Below are positions 21,720-34,268 of a DNA stretch of 64,000 bases, piece after piece; the stretch's first letter is position 1; the number at the start of each line of letters is the position of its first letter. This stretch comes from Buddleja alternifolia. Its lineage: Eukaryota; Streptophyta; Magnoliopsida; Lamiales; Scrophulariaceae. Where the stretch lies: NCBI GenBank assembly GCA_019426215.1, contig CM033403.1:3549001-3613000 (forward strand), given 5' to 3'. The notes under the pieces are model-generated. The model did not search any database. It had not been told where the DNA came from and saw only the letters and a program-made list of their open reading frames with translations. The translations under genes were made by a program, and so were the position numbers.

Positions 21720-24700
21720 CCTGGTTTCAAGGAAGGTCTCTCTTGGCAGGCACATCGCGGTTCTGTTCTTTCCGTCGCCATTTCTTCTTATGGTAAAATC
21801 ATAGTATTATTTATTACACATTTGGCACGTACAGTATTTTTTATTTTGTATACATATAAGTGAACTAATACTATGGTGCACCTGGAGTGTTGCTCCCAGT
21901 GCATCCATCGCCACAACGCATTCATGGGATGAGGGTGGTTTTTCTTCACCTACTATCCATAAAGAAACCACCCCCAACCCTTAATTAAATATGTGGTTAT
22001 GGTGCACCGGTAGCAACACTCTTGATTCACAGTATTTTCTCATATAAAGTGATTGATGTTTATTGTCTCATTTGGTGCGTATAAAAGTCTCAGAGATGCC
22101 ATTTTACTTTTTTGTAGCCTTTTCTTTTAAACTTTTTTTTCCTCGTTTTAGGTTATGTTTACTTGGTAAAAGAAAGTAATTTTCTTGTTTAGGTGTGGTT
22201 CTCTAGTGATCAATCTGTCCCAAAAATAATTAGTTTAAGAGAAAATTATGCGTAGACCCCTTGAGACATGGCCGAATTACAGATAAACCCTCTTATCGTT
22301 CAAATTACAGCTACCGCACTCAACGTATGCACACGGATAGACCCTCCTTGTGCATATGTTGAGGGTGGTAGCCGTAATTTGAAAGATAACTGTAATTCGG
22401 CCATGCCTCAAGGGGTCTGCGTGTAATTTTCCCTTGGTTTAGTTTGACCCTACTCAGAGTTTTAGATGAGAGTTGAAAAATGTAAACTTTTTCCTGTATT
22501 TTAGTGTTAGTCCTTGAAAGTAATGATTCAGAGCCAGTGATGTCACGCCATTTAACTTTGACTGGGAACATAGTTTTGAAAAAAGATACCATTTTTAGGA
22601 ACAGTGTCCTATTGTGGGGTGTTCTGAAAAGGAAATGGGAGCAATAAATTCAGGATACATGATGGTGCCTATCGTCTCATTTGGCGTGTAAAAGTCTAAA
22701 AGATGTTATCTTGCTTTTGTTGTATCATTTAGTACGTAGATCATGATAATCTTTAGTTCACGAGGTTGTAGGTTATGTTTACTTCGTTTAAGAAACTAAT
22801 TTCTTTGTTTAGGTGTGGCTTTCTAGTGCTCCATCTGTCCCAAAATTAATGACTTTAGTTTAATCCAATTCAGAGTTTCAAACGAGAGTTGAAAAACTGT
22901 ATATGTTTTGTGTACTTTAATGTTAGTTCTTGAAAGTAGTGCTTGCGAGTTAGTGATGTTAGGTCATTTAACTTCTTTGAGAACATAGTTTTGGAAAAAG
23001 ATATCGTTTTAAGAATTGGAGCTCTATTCTGGGACGTTCTTTATAGGAAATGGGAGCTATAAATGGGTGTTTCGAAATAGACATTTCGACTTGACATTTT
23101 AATGATTCTTTGCCATATGCACCCCCCTTCTGAATTTTTTCTACCACTTTATCGTGGAAATCCCTTCAAACTCATGGTGTTTAACTTTTACCTTTTTGTT
23201 GTACGCATCCAGGTGATATATGGTCAGGTTCGGATGGTGGTGTTATCAGGATCTGGCCATGGGAAGCCGTAGAGAAGTCTCTCTCTTTATCACCGGAGGA
23301 AAGACACATGGCTGCTTTATTGGTGGAGAGATCCGTTATTGACCTTAAAAGCCAAGTTACAGTTAATGGAGTATGCAATATTTCCTCTTCAGATGTAAAG
23401 TGTTTGTTGTGTGACAAAGCCAGAGCCAAAGTATGGGCTGTCGGGTCTTTTTCCTTCTCGTTATGGTACGTTATCGATCACATGTTTACTTCAATGCTAT
23501 AGCATTTGCTTTTGAAACCAAGTCTTATAATCAATAATGCTATTTAGAATGAAAATTTTAATGTCTACTTTGCATTTTTTAAAATTACTCCATTTCATCC
23601 AAATGGCCAAAGTAAGTGCTCCATTTAATACAATACTGAATCAAACTATTTAATCTTTTGAATAGTTAATCATATTAATTATTTGCTAGTTTTGACGTTA
23701 CTAAACTTTCAAATTTTAATAATTCTTACGTTTTCTAGTACTAATGTCAAACTATTTTGACATAATGCTATTATTTATTATTGCATCGAGGAAGATTTGT
23801 AAAATTGACAAATCAACGTTAGAATAAGGGAATTTTTGTTATTCCCGAAATATAGTTGTTAGGGTGTGCTATTCTTCATAATTGATTTGCTAATCATCGT
23901 AATTCGTAATGCACGGACCCATTTTGCCCCTTATAATTGTATTGCTTTGTAAATGCAGGGATGCTCGTACAAAAGAACTTCTAAAAGTATTTAACATAGA
24001 GGGTCAAATTGAAAATCGGGTTGACATGTCAGCACCCCAAGACCAAGTAGTTGAAGATGAGATGAATGTTAAGTTTGTCTCGAAATCCAAAAAGGATAAA
24101 CCCCATGGCTTTTTGCAGCGATCTCGTAATGCAATAATAGGTGCTGCAGATGCTGTTCGCCGAGCAGCAAAGGGGGCAGGAGCTTTTGTCGAAGACACTA
24201 AAAGGTCAGAAGCTATAACACTTGCACCCGATGGACTTATTTGGACTGGATGTTCAAACGGTATGATAATCCAATGGGACGGAAATGGCAACCGTTTACA
24301 AGATTTCACTCGACATCCTAGCGGCGTCTTGTGCTTTTGCACTTACGGGTCAAGAATATGGGTCGGGTATGTAAGTGGGTGGGTCCAAGTACTTGACCTT
24401 GAAGGAAATCTAATCGCCGGTTGGGTAGCACACAACGGGCCCGTTATAAAATTAGTGATTGGGAATGGTTATGTTTTTAGCTTAGCAACTCATGGTGGTA
24501 TACGCGGGTGGAATATCTTTTCTCCAGCACCTATTGATAACATATTACGGAAAGAACTAGCTGAGAAAGAAGAGATGTATACACGGAAAGAGAATGTTCA
24601 TATATTCGTCGGGACGTGGAATGTGGGTCAAGGAAGAGCAACTCATGGTGCTCTTATGTCATGGTTAGGTTCTGCAGTGTCGGATGTTGATCTTGTTGTT

Positions 24701-27700
24701 GTTGGCCTACAGGAAGTGGAAATGGGTGCTGGTTTCCTTGCAATGTCGGCGGCTAAAGAAACTGTAAGCCCGCAATGGACTAGTTATTGTTATTACGCCA
24801 ATTTTTTTTTTCTAAATGATGAAAACATGTTTTTATTAAGACACCTCAGGACATGACGCGCATTTCTAAATAACTGATAATTTGTCCATTTTTCAGTTTG
24901 TTATATCAATGAAGAAGTGGTCAGTTAATAACTCTCGATTTTATAACGGATCAAACTTATATGAGAGGATTAGATAAGTTTTAGTTATCATACGGGATGC
25001 AGGTGCATTTAGAATCAAATCACATATCATAATATAATTTTGTAACAAGTATGATTCCATTTTGATAGGATTGAAGTCTCCATTTGAGTTTATTCACTTC
25101 TCTATTTTATTTATATAGATATGTGTCATTGTTTCAAGGGACAGTATGATTTAGGCCAAAGGGTCAAGCCATGTCATATCTTTTTGTTCCCTTTGCCCCC
25201 CCCCCCCCCCCCCAACACACACACACACACAACACATAATCCATTCTCTCGTCATTTTTAACGAATGTTCCGTATTAAAGATTTCGACTAATGATAACTT
25301 CTTTCTTACAACTATGGTCCATTTTAGGTAGGACTAGAAGGAAGTTCTGTTGGACAATGGTGGCAGGATCACATTGGCAAAGCTTTGGATGAAGGATCTA
25401 CTTTTGAACGCGTGGGGTCTAGGCAGCTAGCTGCATTGATGATATCAATCTGGTAACAATGCACGACTTTTATTTACTTTACGGAGCCTTTGGGTAACTA
25501 TAATATGAAAAATGATCAAAAACTAGAATATGAAAAAGAAAAAGAAAAGAAACTTTCCAAGTCTGTGGCAACGAATTTCGTAACTTTGTTTTGGAATATT
25601 ACAACTGCCTTATATCTCGTAACAATGTTAAATTCTTATGCATTGTTGTGATTCTTCTTTTTAGGGTGAGAAAGACTATTAGAACACATGTCGGGGACCT
25701 GGATGTTGCTGCAGTCGCGTGTGGTTTAGGTCGTGCAATTGGTAATAAGGTAGCTACAATTGTTTGGTCTTCATATCCGGAGCTTAGTTTACTTATACAA
25801 CTTTAAGAATATAATAAAATGGAGAGGATCTATGTCTTTATATTTGTTTTTGAGGTCTGTTTGATATGATCATTATTTACTGGTTTGCAGGGAGGTGTGG
25901 GTTTAAGGTTGAGAGTATATGATCGGATAATGTGTTTTGTGAATTGCCATTTTGCTGCACATTTAGAAGCAGTTAATCGCCGAAATGCTGATTTTGAACA
26001 TATTTATCGAACAATGACTTTCACCCGGACTTTTAACTTCCTCACAAATGCTTCTGGTATGCTGCGACATCTGTTTTTGTCTTGCTCTCTTCTCTTCTCC
26101 ATATATTTATTTTGGATGCTTTATTCTTTTGGATTGCCATGGATCCTCTCTGTTGCAGCCGGTGTTTCATCTGCCACACAAATGCTTCGTACCACAAATG
26201 TAAGTATACCCCGATTTCAAATGAATTTGTTATTCATTTGGTTCCAGAATTATGTATCGATTGTTATTGTTGACTATTTTTCTACAGTGACTTTTCCTCT
26301 GGTTAACCAATCAACGTCACTATTTTTCGAAGTTCTAGAGTAAATAATTGCGTCAAATTTTTTCGATTTTATTAATAGTATAAAAAAATACCATATATTA
26401 AACATTTGAAGTTTTGGTTATGTTTATTTTGTCAAAAAGGAATATTAAATATTATTCAAAAGATTAAGAGGACGTTTGTAAACTTATAAGCTCCTTAAGG
26501 CGTCTTTTAAGATGTTAGGAAGTTGTTGCTAAATTTTTTGGAATAAGATCTTATAAGCTCCTAAATTAGATGTTAGGAGCTTATATTCCTAACTTATTTT
26601 TGAAGATCTTAACGAATCTCTTTTATCTTTGACCATCCTAATTACAATAATGTCAATAGTAACATCTTATAATAAGCTACATGATCTTATTTTATCCAAA
26701 TACAAAGGACTTGACATCTTATAAGATGGAAAAATGTTTTAAGATAATTCAGATAAGCTTTAGCCGAACACCCTCTATAGTTGAACTTTATAAGATAGCA
26801 AAAGAAACTATAATCGTGAGATAGGAGTTGTTATCTATGTTTGCAGTTGTGTAATGACTAGTTGTAACAGGCGGCACCGGTCAGTCCAGATGAGGGGAAG
26901 CCTGATCTTGCTGAAGCCGATATGGTGGTCTTTTGTGGTGATTTTAATTATCGTTTATTCGGCATATCTTACGATGAAGCAAGGGATTTGGTTTCTCAAA
27001 GAAGCTTTGATTGGCTTCGAGAGAGAGATCAGTTGAGAGCAGAAATGAAAGCGGGTAAGGTTTTCCAAGGAATGCGGGAAGCACTCATAAGATTTCCTCC
27101 CACTTACAAATTTGAAAAAGGAAAACCTGGTCTAGGAGGTAATATCAAGTTTTATCTGGTTTAATTTTTCTATTGATTGCATTTCAAACTTAATGACTGG
27201 AATTTACATTTTTAGCCCTCACTTTTTGAGACCAATTCAAATCCAGTCCCTCTAGCTTAGCCCTTATCAAATGTAGTCCCTGATATTATTATTCAAAAGG
27301 GTTAATTACACTAATCCTCTTATTTAGTGTAATTACAGTCCAATCCGCTTATTTTGAGCATATAATAAATACCCCATCTTATGATAAAACCTTACAATCG
27401 CCCCATTCTATCCAAAAACTAAAGGAATTTGCTGACATCATCAAAAAATATTTTTTAGATTTCCTATTTTGCCCTTGAGGGGGGTGAATGTAATTTTTTA
27501 TATTAAATAAGATGTAATTGTAACGTTCAATTTAGTCTTAAATAAAATTAAAATTATTTCGTAAAAAACTTTTTAACATCTTGATAACGAATCGCAAATT
27601 CAGATTTATGCCAATTCGATTATTTTTAAGAAAATGAAAACAAATACCAAGTTTCGATTTATTATAGGAGCAATATAATAATTCAATACAAATAAATCTA

Positions 27701-29740
27701 AATTAGTATGTTGCCAAACAATATGAAACTAATTACTAAATTAAGAAAATGTCAAAGAAAACAAATCTATACAGATATAAGGTTATAATAATTAAAAAAA
27801 AATTAAAAAGTTGATATGGAAAATATAATTTTTTTTTTAAAGCAAATTAAAAAAATGTAGCGAAAGTTAGTTGTAGGGGTTGAATGTAAAGTTTTATAAT
27901 AAGATGGGGTGTCTATTATTACGATCCAATAAAGCGGTCTATATTGTAATTACACAATAAGAACAGTGTTAATTTACTCTTTTTTAATCATTGTTTTTAT
28001 TTTTTTAAAACCATGGTAAGATTTACATATTACACTTTTCGTCACACTCAACTAATAGCCGTTAATAAGAGGGGGTGTTTATTATGGCGAAATAAGCGGA
28101 TTAGACTGTAATTACACGAAATAAGGAATAACAAGGGGTAGTTAATGTAATTAACCCTATTAAAAAATGGTCATCGATGTTTGAGCTGTGTGAAATGGTA
28201 ACTGAATTGCTGTAATATATGCACATGAGCAGCGAAAATGATAAAGAGTTTTGTCACATAAGGTTGAGCAATTCACAGTCTAGGTCCCTTAGGATTGATC
28301 TTTTCACAATTTTGGTCCATTAAGTTTAAAACATTTCACAATTTCGTACCAAATAGCAGAGCATTAACAACAAGAACTGGGTTTATGACAAAACTTTCAG
28401 ATTAAGGACTACATTTGACATGAGCGATTGAAATTGAATAGAGTGGCAAAGATGACAGACTAAAAATGTGTTATTCCTATATATCTGTATTTTGTATAGC
28501 TCTCTCTATTATTTACAAAAACAAAAATATAAGCATAGCTCTCTCGGCCAACAATTTCTAATAGTTCTATTATTTTCTTTTCCTTGCTTACTCAAGGACA
28601 TGGTTGAATACGTTAGATCCTTTCTCATTTCAGGTTATGACTCGGGCGTTAAGAAACGAATCCCAGCTTGGTGTGATAGAATCCTATATAGAGATAATAG
28701 GGCAACTTCAACAGAAGAATGCAGTTTAGAGTGCCCCCTCGTTGCTTCCATATTACAGTACGTCCTATAAATTTTAATTTTTTTTTCCAAGGACTCTCCT
28801 TTTTGTTTTCTACTAACCATGCTTGTCCATTTGTTCATATGTTCATATTAAAGATATGAGGCTCGCATGGATGTGACTGAAAGTGATCATAAACCCGTAA
28901 GGTGCAAACTCAACGTGGACATTGCTCATATTGATAGATCAGTCAGGAGGCAAGAATTTGGTAGAATACTTCAGTCCAATGAAACGATAAGATCGAATCT
29001 TGAAGCACTACAATTTGTGCCAGAAACAACTGTGAGTGCAAATAGCATAGTGCTCCAGAACCAAGAAACATGGAATTTGAAAATCACAAATCGAAGTGCG
29101 GAAGATATGGCCTTTTTTCAAATTATATGTGAAGGTCAGTCAACCATTGATGGGGATGAAGTAGCACGAGAATACCGCCCAAGAGCTTCTCATGGTCTCC
29201 CACGTTGGCTTGAGGTATTTTTTTGAGCTCTGTGTTCAAGTATTTTAGTAGTGTTTTTGCTATATATAGAAGCGAAAATCCCCGATATAATTGCATTAGC
29301 ACAATAGGGGTCGTTTTATAATTTAGAAAGAAAAGAATATTCACAATTTACAATTGTTAGCTTCTGTACAAGTTAGTTATATATGCCTTTTGTACACAAT
29401 TGTAATTTCTCTATATTTGAATCAGGTAACACCTGCAGCTGGCATGATCAAACCCGATCAAGTTGTCGATATTTCAGTACATCACGAAGAGTTCCACAAG
29501 TTGGAGGAATTTGTTGATGGGATTCCCCAGAGCTGGTGGTCCGAAGACACGAGAGATAAAGAAGTGATTTTGTTGGTGAATATAAAGGGCAGTTGTTCTA
29601 CTGATACAAAAACTCATCGAGTAAATGTAAGACACTGCTTTTCGGGAAACTCATTTCGTCTAAAGTCAAAAGGTAATACTTCCAGAACAAACGAAGGTAG
29701 TTCACACCATAGATCTATACATCGATATGATCTAGCTTAG
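18868..29740 (+). CDS. Type I inositol-polyphosphate 5-phosphatase with WD40 repeats (FRA3/5PTase12-14 type)
   Basis: Twelve exons can be joined in frame: 18868-19395, 21384-21792, 23213-23465, 23959-24763, 25328-25452, 25665-25749, 25891-26056, 26159-26199, 26871-27138, 28634-28757, 28854-29214 and 29426-29740. They give 1159 residues. Residues 1-176 are a variable, probably disordered N-terminus. Residues about 180-590 carry at least six WD-like blades ([52 protein letters not shown]). The 5-phosphatase domain spans about 610-955, with GTWNVG 615-620, QEVE 648-651, GDFNYR 827-832, PAWCDRIL 904-911 and SDHKPV 945-950, all intact. The family removes the 5-phosphate from inositol phosphates and phosphoinositides. 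Arabidopsis relatives act in fibre secondary walls and light or auxin responses. Intron 1 has a GC donor (CAG then GCAAGA); the others are GT-AG. Exon 8 is only 41 bp. Which paralogue it is remains open. Confidence 0.95.
20040..21300. repeat. Degenerate GAGCTCG-type repeat relics in intron 1
   Basis: Two patches (about 20040-20340 and 20885-21300) contain scattered phrases like GTTCGGCTCGATTAAAGCTCG, AGTCGAGCCGAGCC and AATCGAGTTTGC. They recall the GAGCTCGAGC hAT-like element at 58902-59346. Termini and target duplications are not clear, so these are old or truncated copies. Confidence 0.4.
21675..21719 (+). repeat. (AAT)15 microsatellite coding for poly-asparagine
   Basis: Fifteen uninterrupted AAT codons lie in exon 2 of the 5-phosphatase gene and encode residues 274-288, all asparagine. 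They sit between two WD-like blades, after a DQDH stretch, so they probably form a surface loop. Such tracts vary in length between individuals. Confidence 0.95.
22050..23070 (+). repeat. Tandem duplication of about 0.4 kb in intron 2
   Basis: Copy A (22050-22658) and copy B (22659-23070) share long diverged stretches, including TCTCATTTGG, GGTTATGTTTACTT, TTTAGGTGTGG, GAGAGTTGAAAAA and GGAAATGGGAGC. Copy A is longer only because it contains a 195-bp foldback element plus its duplicated target. Without these, the copies are nearly equal in length (about 405 and 412 bp). Divergence suggests the duplication is not recent. Confidence 0.85.
22239..22433. mobile_element. Foldback MITE, MULE-like, in intron 2
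   Basis: The left arm GAGAAAATTATGCGTAGACC and the right arm (GGGAAAATTACACGCAGACC on -) pair over most of the element. The shared block CCTTGAG.CATGGCCGAATTACAG is prominent. Flanks TTAGTTTAA (22230-22238) and TTGGTTTAG (22434-22442) match at 7 of 9 positions. The second copy of the surrounding duplication has no insertion at this point, which supports the limits. Length is 195 bp. Confidence 0.85.
26468..26775. mobile_element. Candidate MITE in intron 8
   Basis: The left end GAGGACGTTTGTAAACTTAT and the right end (GAGGGTGTTCGGCTAAAGCT on -) are partial inverted repeats and resemble the GTGTTTGGCTAAGCTTAT ends seen in common plant MITEs. Interior repeats of CTTATAAGCTCCTAA type support a folded element. 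No target duplication was found, so class is unassigned. Confidence 0.4.
27299..28157. mobile_element. MULE-type MITE in intron 9
   Basis: The left end GGGTTAATTACACTAATCCT faces the right end (GGGTTAATTACATTAACTAC on -). Both are followed by a shared block with GTGTAATTACAGTC and AATCCGCTTATTT. Flanking nonamers TATTCAAAA (27290-27298) and TATTAAAAA (28158-28166) match at 8 of 9 positions. No coding capacity is seen. Length is 859 bp, making up over half of this intron. Confidence 0.85.
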
Positions 29741-30578
29741 TATCTTTGCACGGATTAGTCTTAAGAGGTCCTGCACTCTGGCTCAATGAACAATCACAGG
29801 GATTCACCCATGTAGTTGGGTCCAACATATATAGATAGCTGTTATTGTCACGGCATTCTCGAAGAATCCTTGTTCCAGATGTCTATGCTGAATCTCCAGA
29901 TATCTACTTTGTATTATGGTACGTGTAGGTCTAAATTAGCTGTCATTGTAATGTTTAGATTAGGTTGTCACTTTTTGCATCGTCTCTGCGGAAGGTACAT
30001 ATATACCGTTACTAATAGGCAAAGTTTGGGTTCAGCAATAGGAAATTGTTTTGTTCTATATGATAGAATCACATTGTTCTAGTAGATGGGATGTGAGATA
30101 CAAACTTGTATAGATACTTCATTTTCGGTTCGAGGATTAGGCTGGTTTTTACACATTGTTTTGACAGTTCTTTCTCTTCATCGCGTATACTTCTGTCCCG
30201 ATGTAAACCTTTTTTCCGTTGTCTTGATACGTACAGAAGTTGCAGAACTTTCAGCAAACTTCAATTTTAATATAATATTATTCAGGCTTGCTGCAATTTT
30301 GATTAATCAGGTTGTTTCTGAAGTGCAATCCACAAGCAAACAATAGTTTATATATCGAAGTTCCATTCTATCATGGGCCAAATTCACTAGACAACTTGCT
30401 TCGCGTATTTGGTAATTAGTGTGACTTGGAGGGTTCAACATACTTGACTGCAATATCTGACTAATACGTGGGGAGACAATCTTTAAGTTTGTACTTGAAT
30501 GCGTTTGTCTTGAGTTCAAGAATAGCCGCATCTTTGCTTTTGATATTGAGCATCCTAAGCCTATCAGAAGAATCATAT
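29741..30578 (+). other. 3' UTR and downstream flank of the 5-phosphatase gene
   Basis: Sequence after the stop codon at 29738-29740. It contains several AT-rich stretches that could serve for polyadenylation, but no single signal stands out. No further gene is recognised before the hAT element. Confidence 0.4.
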
Positions 30579-30586
30579 ACAAATGT

Positions 30587-31367
30587 GTAGGGGTGTAAGC
30601 GGTCGCATTCAGACGGTTTTATGGTAAAAATTTAATCTGACCCGACATTTGGGGCTTCACAAAATACCAAATTGAAGCGGCATAATTATGTTTGCGAATT
30701 GAGCGGTATGAGTTGGTCGGATTTAATGTATTTAGCCGACGGATTATTAAATTATAATTGTAGTTATTGCGACTCTTTTGTAGTTGCACTATTAAGTAAG
30801 AAACTAAAGAGCATATTTGAGCATATTTGTAGTTGTAGATTTAATTAGAAAATTGAGTAGGTGAAAAATACAAGAATAAGTGGTCCTACTAAACAGAAAT
30901 CATATATTGATTAATAAGGAGTGAAAACTCCAATATTAAGAAAATGAAATTGTTATATAGCATTATCATAATTATAATATATACATATATATGTTTTGTT
31001 AATTAGGAAAGTGAAACTTTTGCATAAATCAAATAAAAATCAAACAAGGTATTCAATTTGTTTGCACAAATAACAAATAAAATGTGTTGCATGAATATGA
31101 ATAAAACCAATCTTATTAGAGAATATATATTTTTATATATTGTATTCTAAGTTTGGTGCTAATATTAACCTACATATATATGTATACAATTAGCGGTCGG
31201 ATTGTGGTTAGTGGGGTTGCAATTATTAAACCCACGACTTGAAAGTGGGAGGTTGTGATAATTTTAAACTACTACTATTATTTAAAAGTTCTAAATTGAC
31301 AATTTTTGGCTGATTGACTCGGTTTAAGAGGTTCGAGTGAGTCGTGCAGATTTATGTACACCCCTAC
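30587..31367. mobile_element. Non-autonomous hAT-type element
   Basis: The ends GTAGGGGTGTAAGC and its counterpart ending TGTACACCCCTAC form short terminal inverted repeats. A perfect 8-bp target duplication ACAAATGT occurs at 30579-30586 and 31368-31375, as expected for hAT elements. The interior is AT-rich with GCGGTCGGATT-like phrases near both ends and has no transposase. Length is 781 bp. Confidence 0.92.
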
Positions 31368-31559
31368 ACAAATGTGGTAAGATAATTGTACAGAGAATGT
31401 GTATATTATGTGTATTGGCCAATGATGAAGCAAATCATACAACAGATGGAAGTATATATCTAAGCAATAAAAGGCCATGGTCAATACAATATTGGGCCAA
31501 AACTATATCTAGTACATGAATATACTCTAAACCTCCTCGCAATTTGAGTAGTGGGACCA

Positions 31560-33060
31560 AAGTGAAGTTTAGTCCGCAATTGGAAAACTTGAAAGGTGAT
31601 ACAGCTTTGGTGAAAATATGAGCAACTTGCTTTGCAGTAGGAACATATCACTAGCAATTACCTTATCCTGAACAAAGTGATAGTTAATCTTTATGTGTTT
31701 CGTATGGGCATGAAAAACCCGATTCAAGACTTGGTAGATGACACTAACATTATCACAATAAACGAGAACCTATTTGGGGAAGAAAACTCCAAAATCCCGA
31801 AGGATATTGCGACTCCAGCATGTACCGCCAACATAGTAAGCGAGAGAGTGATACTCGGACATGTGTTCAAACAAGAGACTATAGCACGTTCGTTGGCAGA
31901 CCAACAATGAGGTTGTCTCCAAGATAAATGGAATGACTAGTAGTAAATGACGACTATTCGAACATCAAACCCAGTCATAATCATCAAAAATAGTTTGAGA
32001 ATCCAAAGAAGAGCAGCGCAGAAGTACACAAAAACCATATACATCCTTACGATATCTAAGAAATCTCCTGACTATCTGATAGTGTGCCGAGCGAGGAGCA
32101 TGCATAATTTGACTGAGTAATTCACAGAGAAGGCAATATCAAGGCGAATGTGAGTGAGATACAACTGACCTCCAACAATACTGCGATACATAGTTGGATT
32201 GGGAAGAGATCATCTTCAAAGGTAAGGGGGTTACACACGACATGTTTCACATCCATCATGTGAAAGCGTTGAAGGAACTTAGTCGCATACTTCTTCTATA
32301 ATTAAAAAAAAACGATCATGCGAGTTGCGAGTAGCATAAATGTCCAGAGAAGGTCAAGTAAGTCCTTCATAGCAAACTCTTGAGGCAAACTAGAAATCAA
32401 GATGGAAATAGCCTCTGAATAATTCTTGGTAAGAATACTGTTACTGAAAATTTAATGGTGCATTTGGTTCAGTGGTTGAAAAGTTAAAATATGCATTTGG
32501 AGTTCAAACGCTATTTTGATGACTGTCTGGACCCCTTTTTTATAATCTATTTTGGACATTTTTTGTGTTACACAACCAAGTTTTGGAAAAGGTGGAAATC
32601 GCAGCTTTTGCCATAATCAATTATGCAAGAATAAATTATCCCATAATCATGCATGTAAAAGCTGGACCAAACTCACCTTGAGAAGAGAATCATCATGACT
32701 GGGCAGAGCGGAATACAAAAATCGACATATCATCTTTACTTCAGACGAAGCCGAGAGAGGACACTCGAACTTCTGAAACCAAGCTCTAGGAGCTCGATTA
32801 AGACATACAAAGCTTTCAACAACTAAAAACATAATCAGAATACCAAGGATGAATAAAACTGCAAGGCTAAGCCATGTACACTGTCTTAGTGAGATAACCG
32901 TAAAAAAAGGCATTGTTCACATCCAACTGGCTAATAATCCAGTGACGGGAAACAACAATATAGAGCAGATTGTAACAGGTTTCACCACAGGACTGAAGCT
33001 CCCATCGAAGTTGAGCCTGCTTCTTATACCCTTAAGCAACTAGGCGAGCTTTTGTCACAT
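31560..33060 (-). pseudogene. Copia pol remnant (reverse transcriptase to RNase H)
   Basis: On - the fragments read, in order, an RT stretch (NRAPRAWFQKFE, compare the usual KQAPRAWY), then PTMYRSIVGGQLYLTHIRLD and AFSVNYS. The RNase H end follows, with YCDNVSVIYQVLNPVFHAHT and KHIKINYHFVQDK. These are characteristic copia pol motifs. Stops and frameshifts are frequent, and neither LTR adjoins it, so it is an old relic. An unrelated AT-rich patch near 32440-32640 interrupts the similarity. Confidence 0.8.
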
Positions 33061-33190
33061 CCAACTAAATATATAATATTAGAGTGGATTGTCTCCAAAA
33101 TATTTTTTCAAACTTGAGTGGCCTGCTGACAATTTTAACACGCTTCGACGCAAAAAATGGCAATTTGAGTCTACATTTCATCGAAAAACT

Positions 33191-33306
33191 CAAATCTGAC
33201 TGGAGAACGTCATGTGACGAGAAAATTGACTTTTAATTTGGTGACTTTCAAATCTGACTGGAGAACGTCATGTGACGAGAAAATTGACTTTTAATTTGGT
33301 GACTTT
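33191..33306 (+). repeat. Exact 58-bp tandem duplication
   Basis: The unit from 33191 to 33248, starting CAAATCTGACTGGAGAACGT, is repeated without a visible change at 33249-33306. Looser echoes of its TGACTTTCAATTTGG part continue to about 33390. The identity suggests a recent event. No gene overlaps it. Confidence 0.9.
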
Positions 33307-34268
33307 TTCTCACATGGAGAGAAGACTAACTTTCAGTTAGATACTTAGTCTCCACATGGAAGGGAATTTGACTTTCAATTTGGATGGAAAATCCCATATG
33401 TAATTTTTTCTTGTAGTTTTTCTTTTGCAAATTGTTCGAATTTTTCCTTGTAATTTATTTTTCTATTTTATTCTTCTAACTTTTCTAGTAATTTTTTTTA
33501 ATCTGTTCTTGTAATGTATATTTATAATCTTTTCCCTGTAATTTTTTCTTTGTAATTTTTTCTAATATCAAAATTACAAGACCATGTTAGTGTACCAAAA
33601 CTGCATTTTTAACCCAAAATAAAAATGAGCCACTGGCAAAGTTTCACCAAATTTGCCGGATTCGGCTCCTCTGCAATACATTTTCTCCCCAATTACATCC
33701 AATACACACTTGGATGGTTGCCACCTCATAAGAACCTCCATCTAATGGTGCATATTCTTTTTCTTATCGACATGTCAAACCCAAATTTGACATACCTGAC
33801 AATAATCGAAAGAGTAAATTTATATCATCATAGGTCGTTATAACTAGTGTATGCACTTTACCCCTAGTCGAGCCAGTGCGAACAGGATTACCCTGTCCCA
33901 ATGTTATTAAGGGATACATGTGGTTTAGACAAAAAAAGATAGAAGATAATAAAGTATTTGTACATGATCATCCATTTTTTACATAAGAAAATATTTCCAA
34001 ACTCTGGTCTAAAATCTAATTGCCCAAAGATACTGACTCCTCCATAGAATGCAAAGGAATAAAAGATGTTACATCCAATAATTTATCTATCCACTAGGAG
34101 TTGATCTTCACTTGAGGGTGACTCACTATTAGGAAAATGAAATTTAAAGTTAAAACGACTTCTACTTTTGGGTAAATTACACTTTATCCCCATCGAACTT
34201 TCAAAAATACCACGCAAAACCCATCATGTTCTTCTTCTTCTTCTTTTTTCCGGTTTTAAATATTAACT
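33307..34268. other. Intergenic stretch downstream of polygalacturonase 1
   Basis: Contains T-rich repeats of the form TTTTTCTTGTAATTT (about 33400-33570) and ordinary AT-rich spacer. No coding region was recognised. The 3' UTR of the polygalacturonase lies at its right end. Confidence 0.4.

Noticed and set aside
21860..22025. A MITE with GGTGCACC ends in intron 2
   Set aside because: The two GGTGCACC/AGTGTTGC phrases do not form consistent terminal inverted repeats and no target duplication was found.
24004..24342. Minus-strand open frame opposite exon 4 of the 5-phosphatase gene
   Set aside because: It is the shadow of a well-supported exon on +, with no features of its own.
33845..33910. 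SINE-like fragment (ACCCCTAGTCGAGCCAGTGC)
   Set aside because: Too short, with no A/B box pair or tail.
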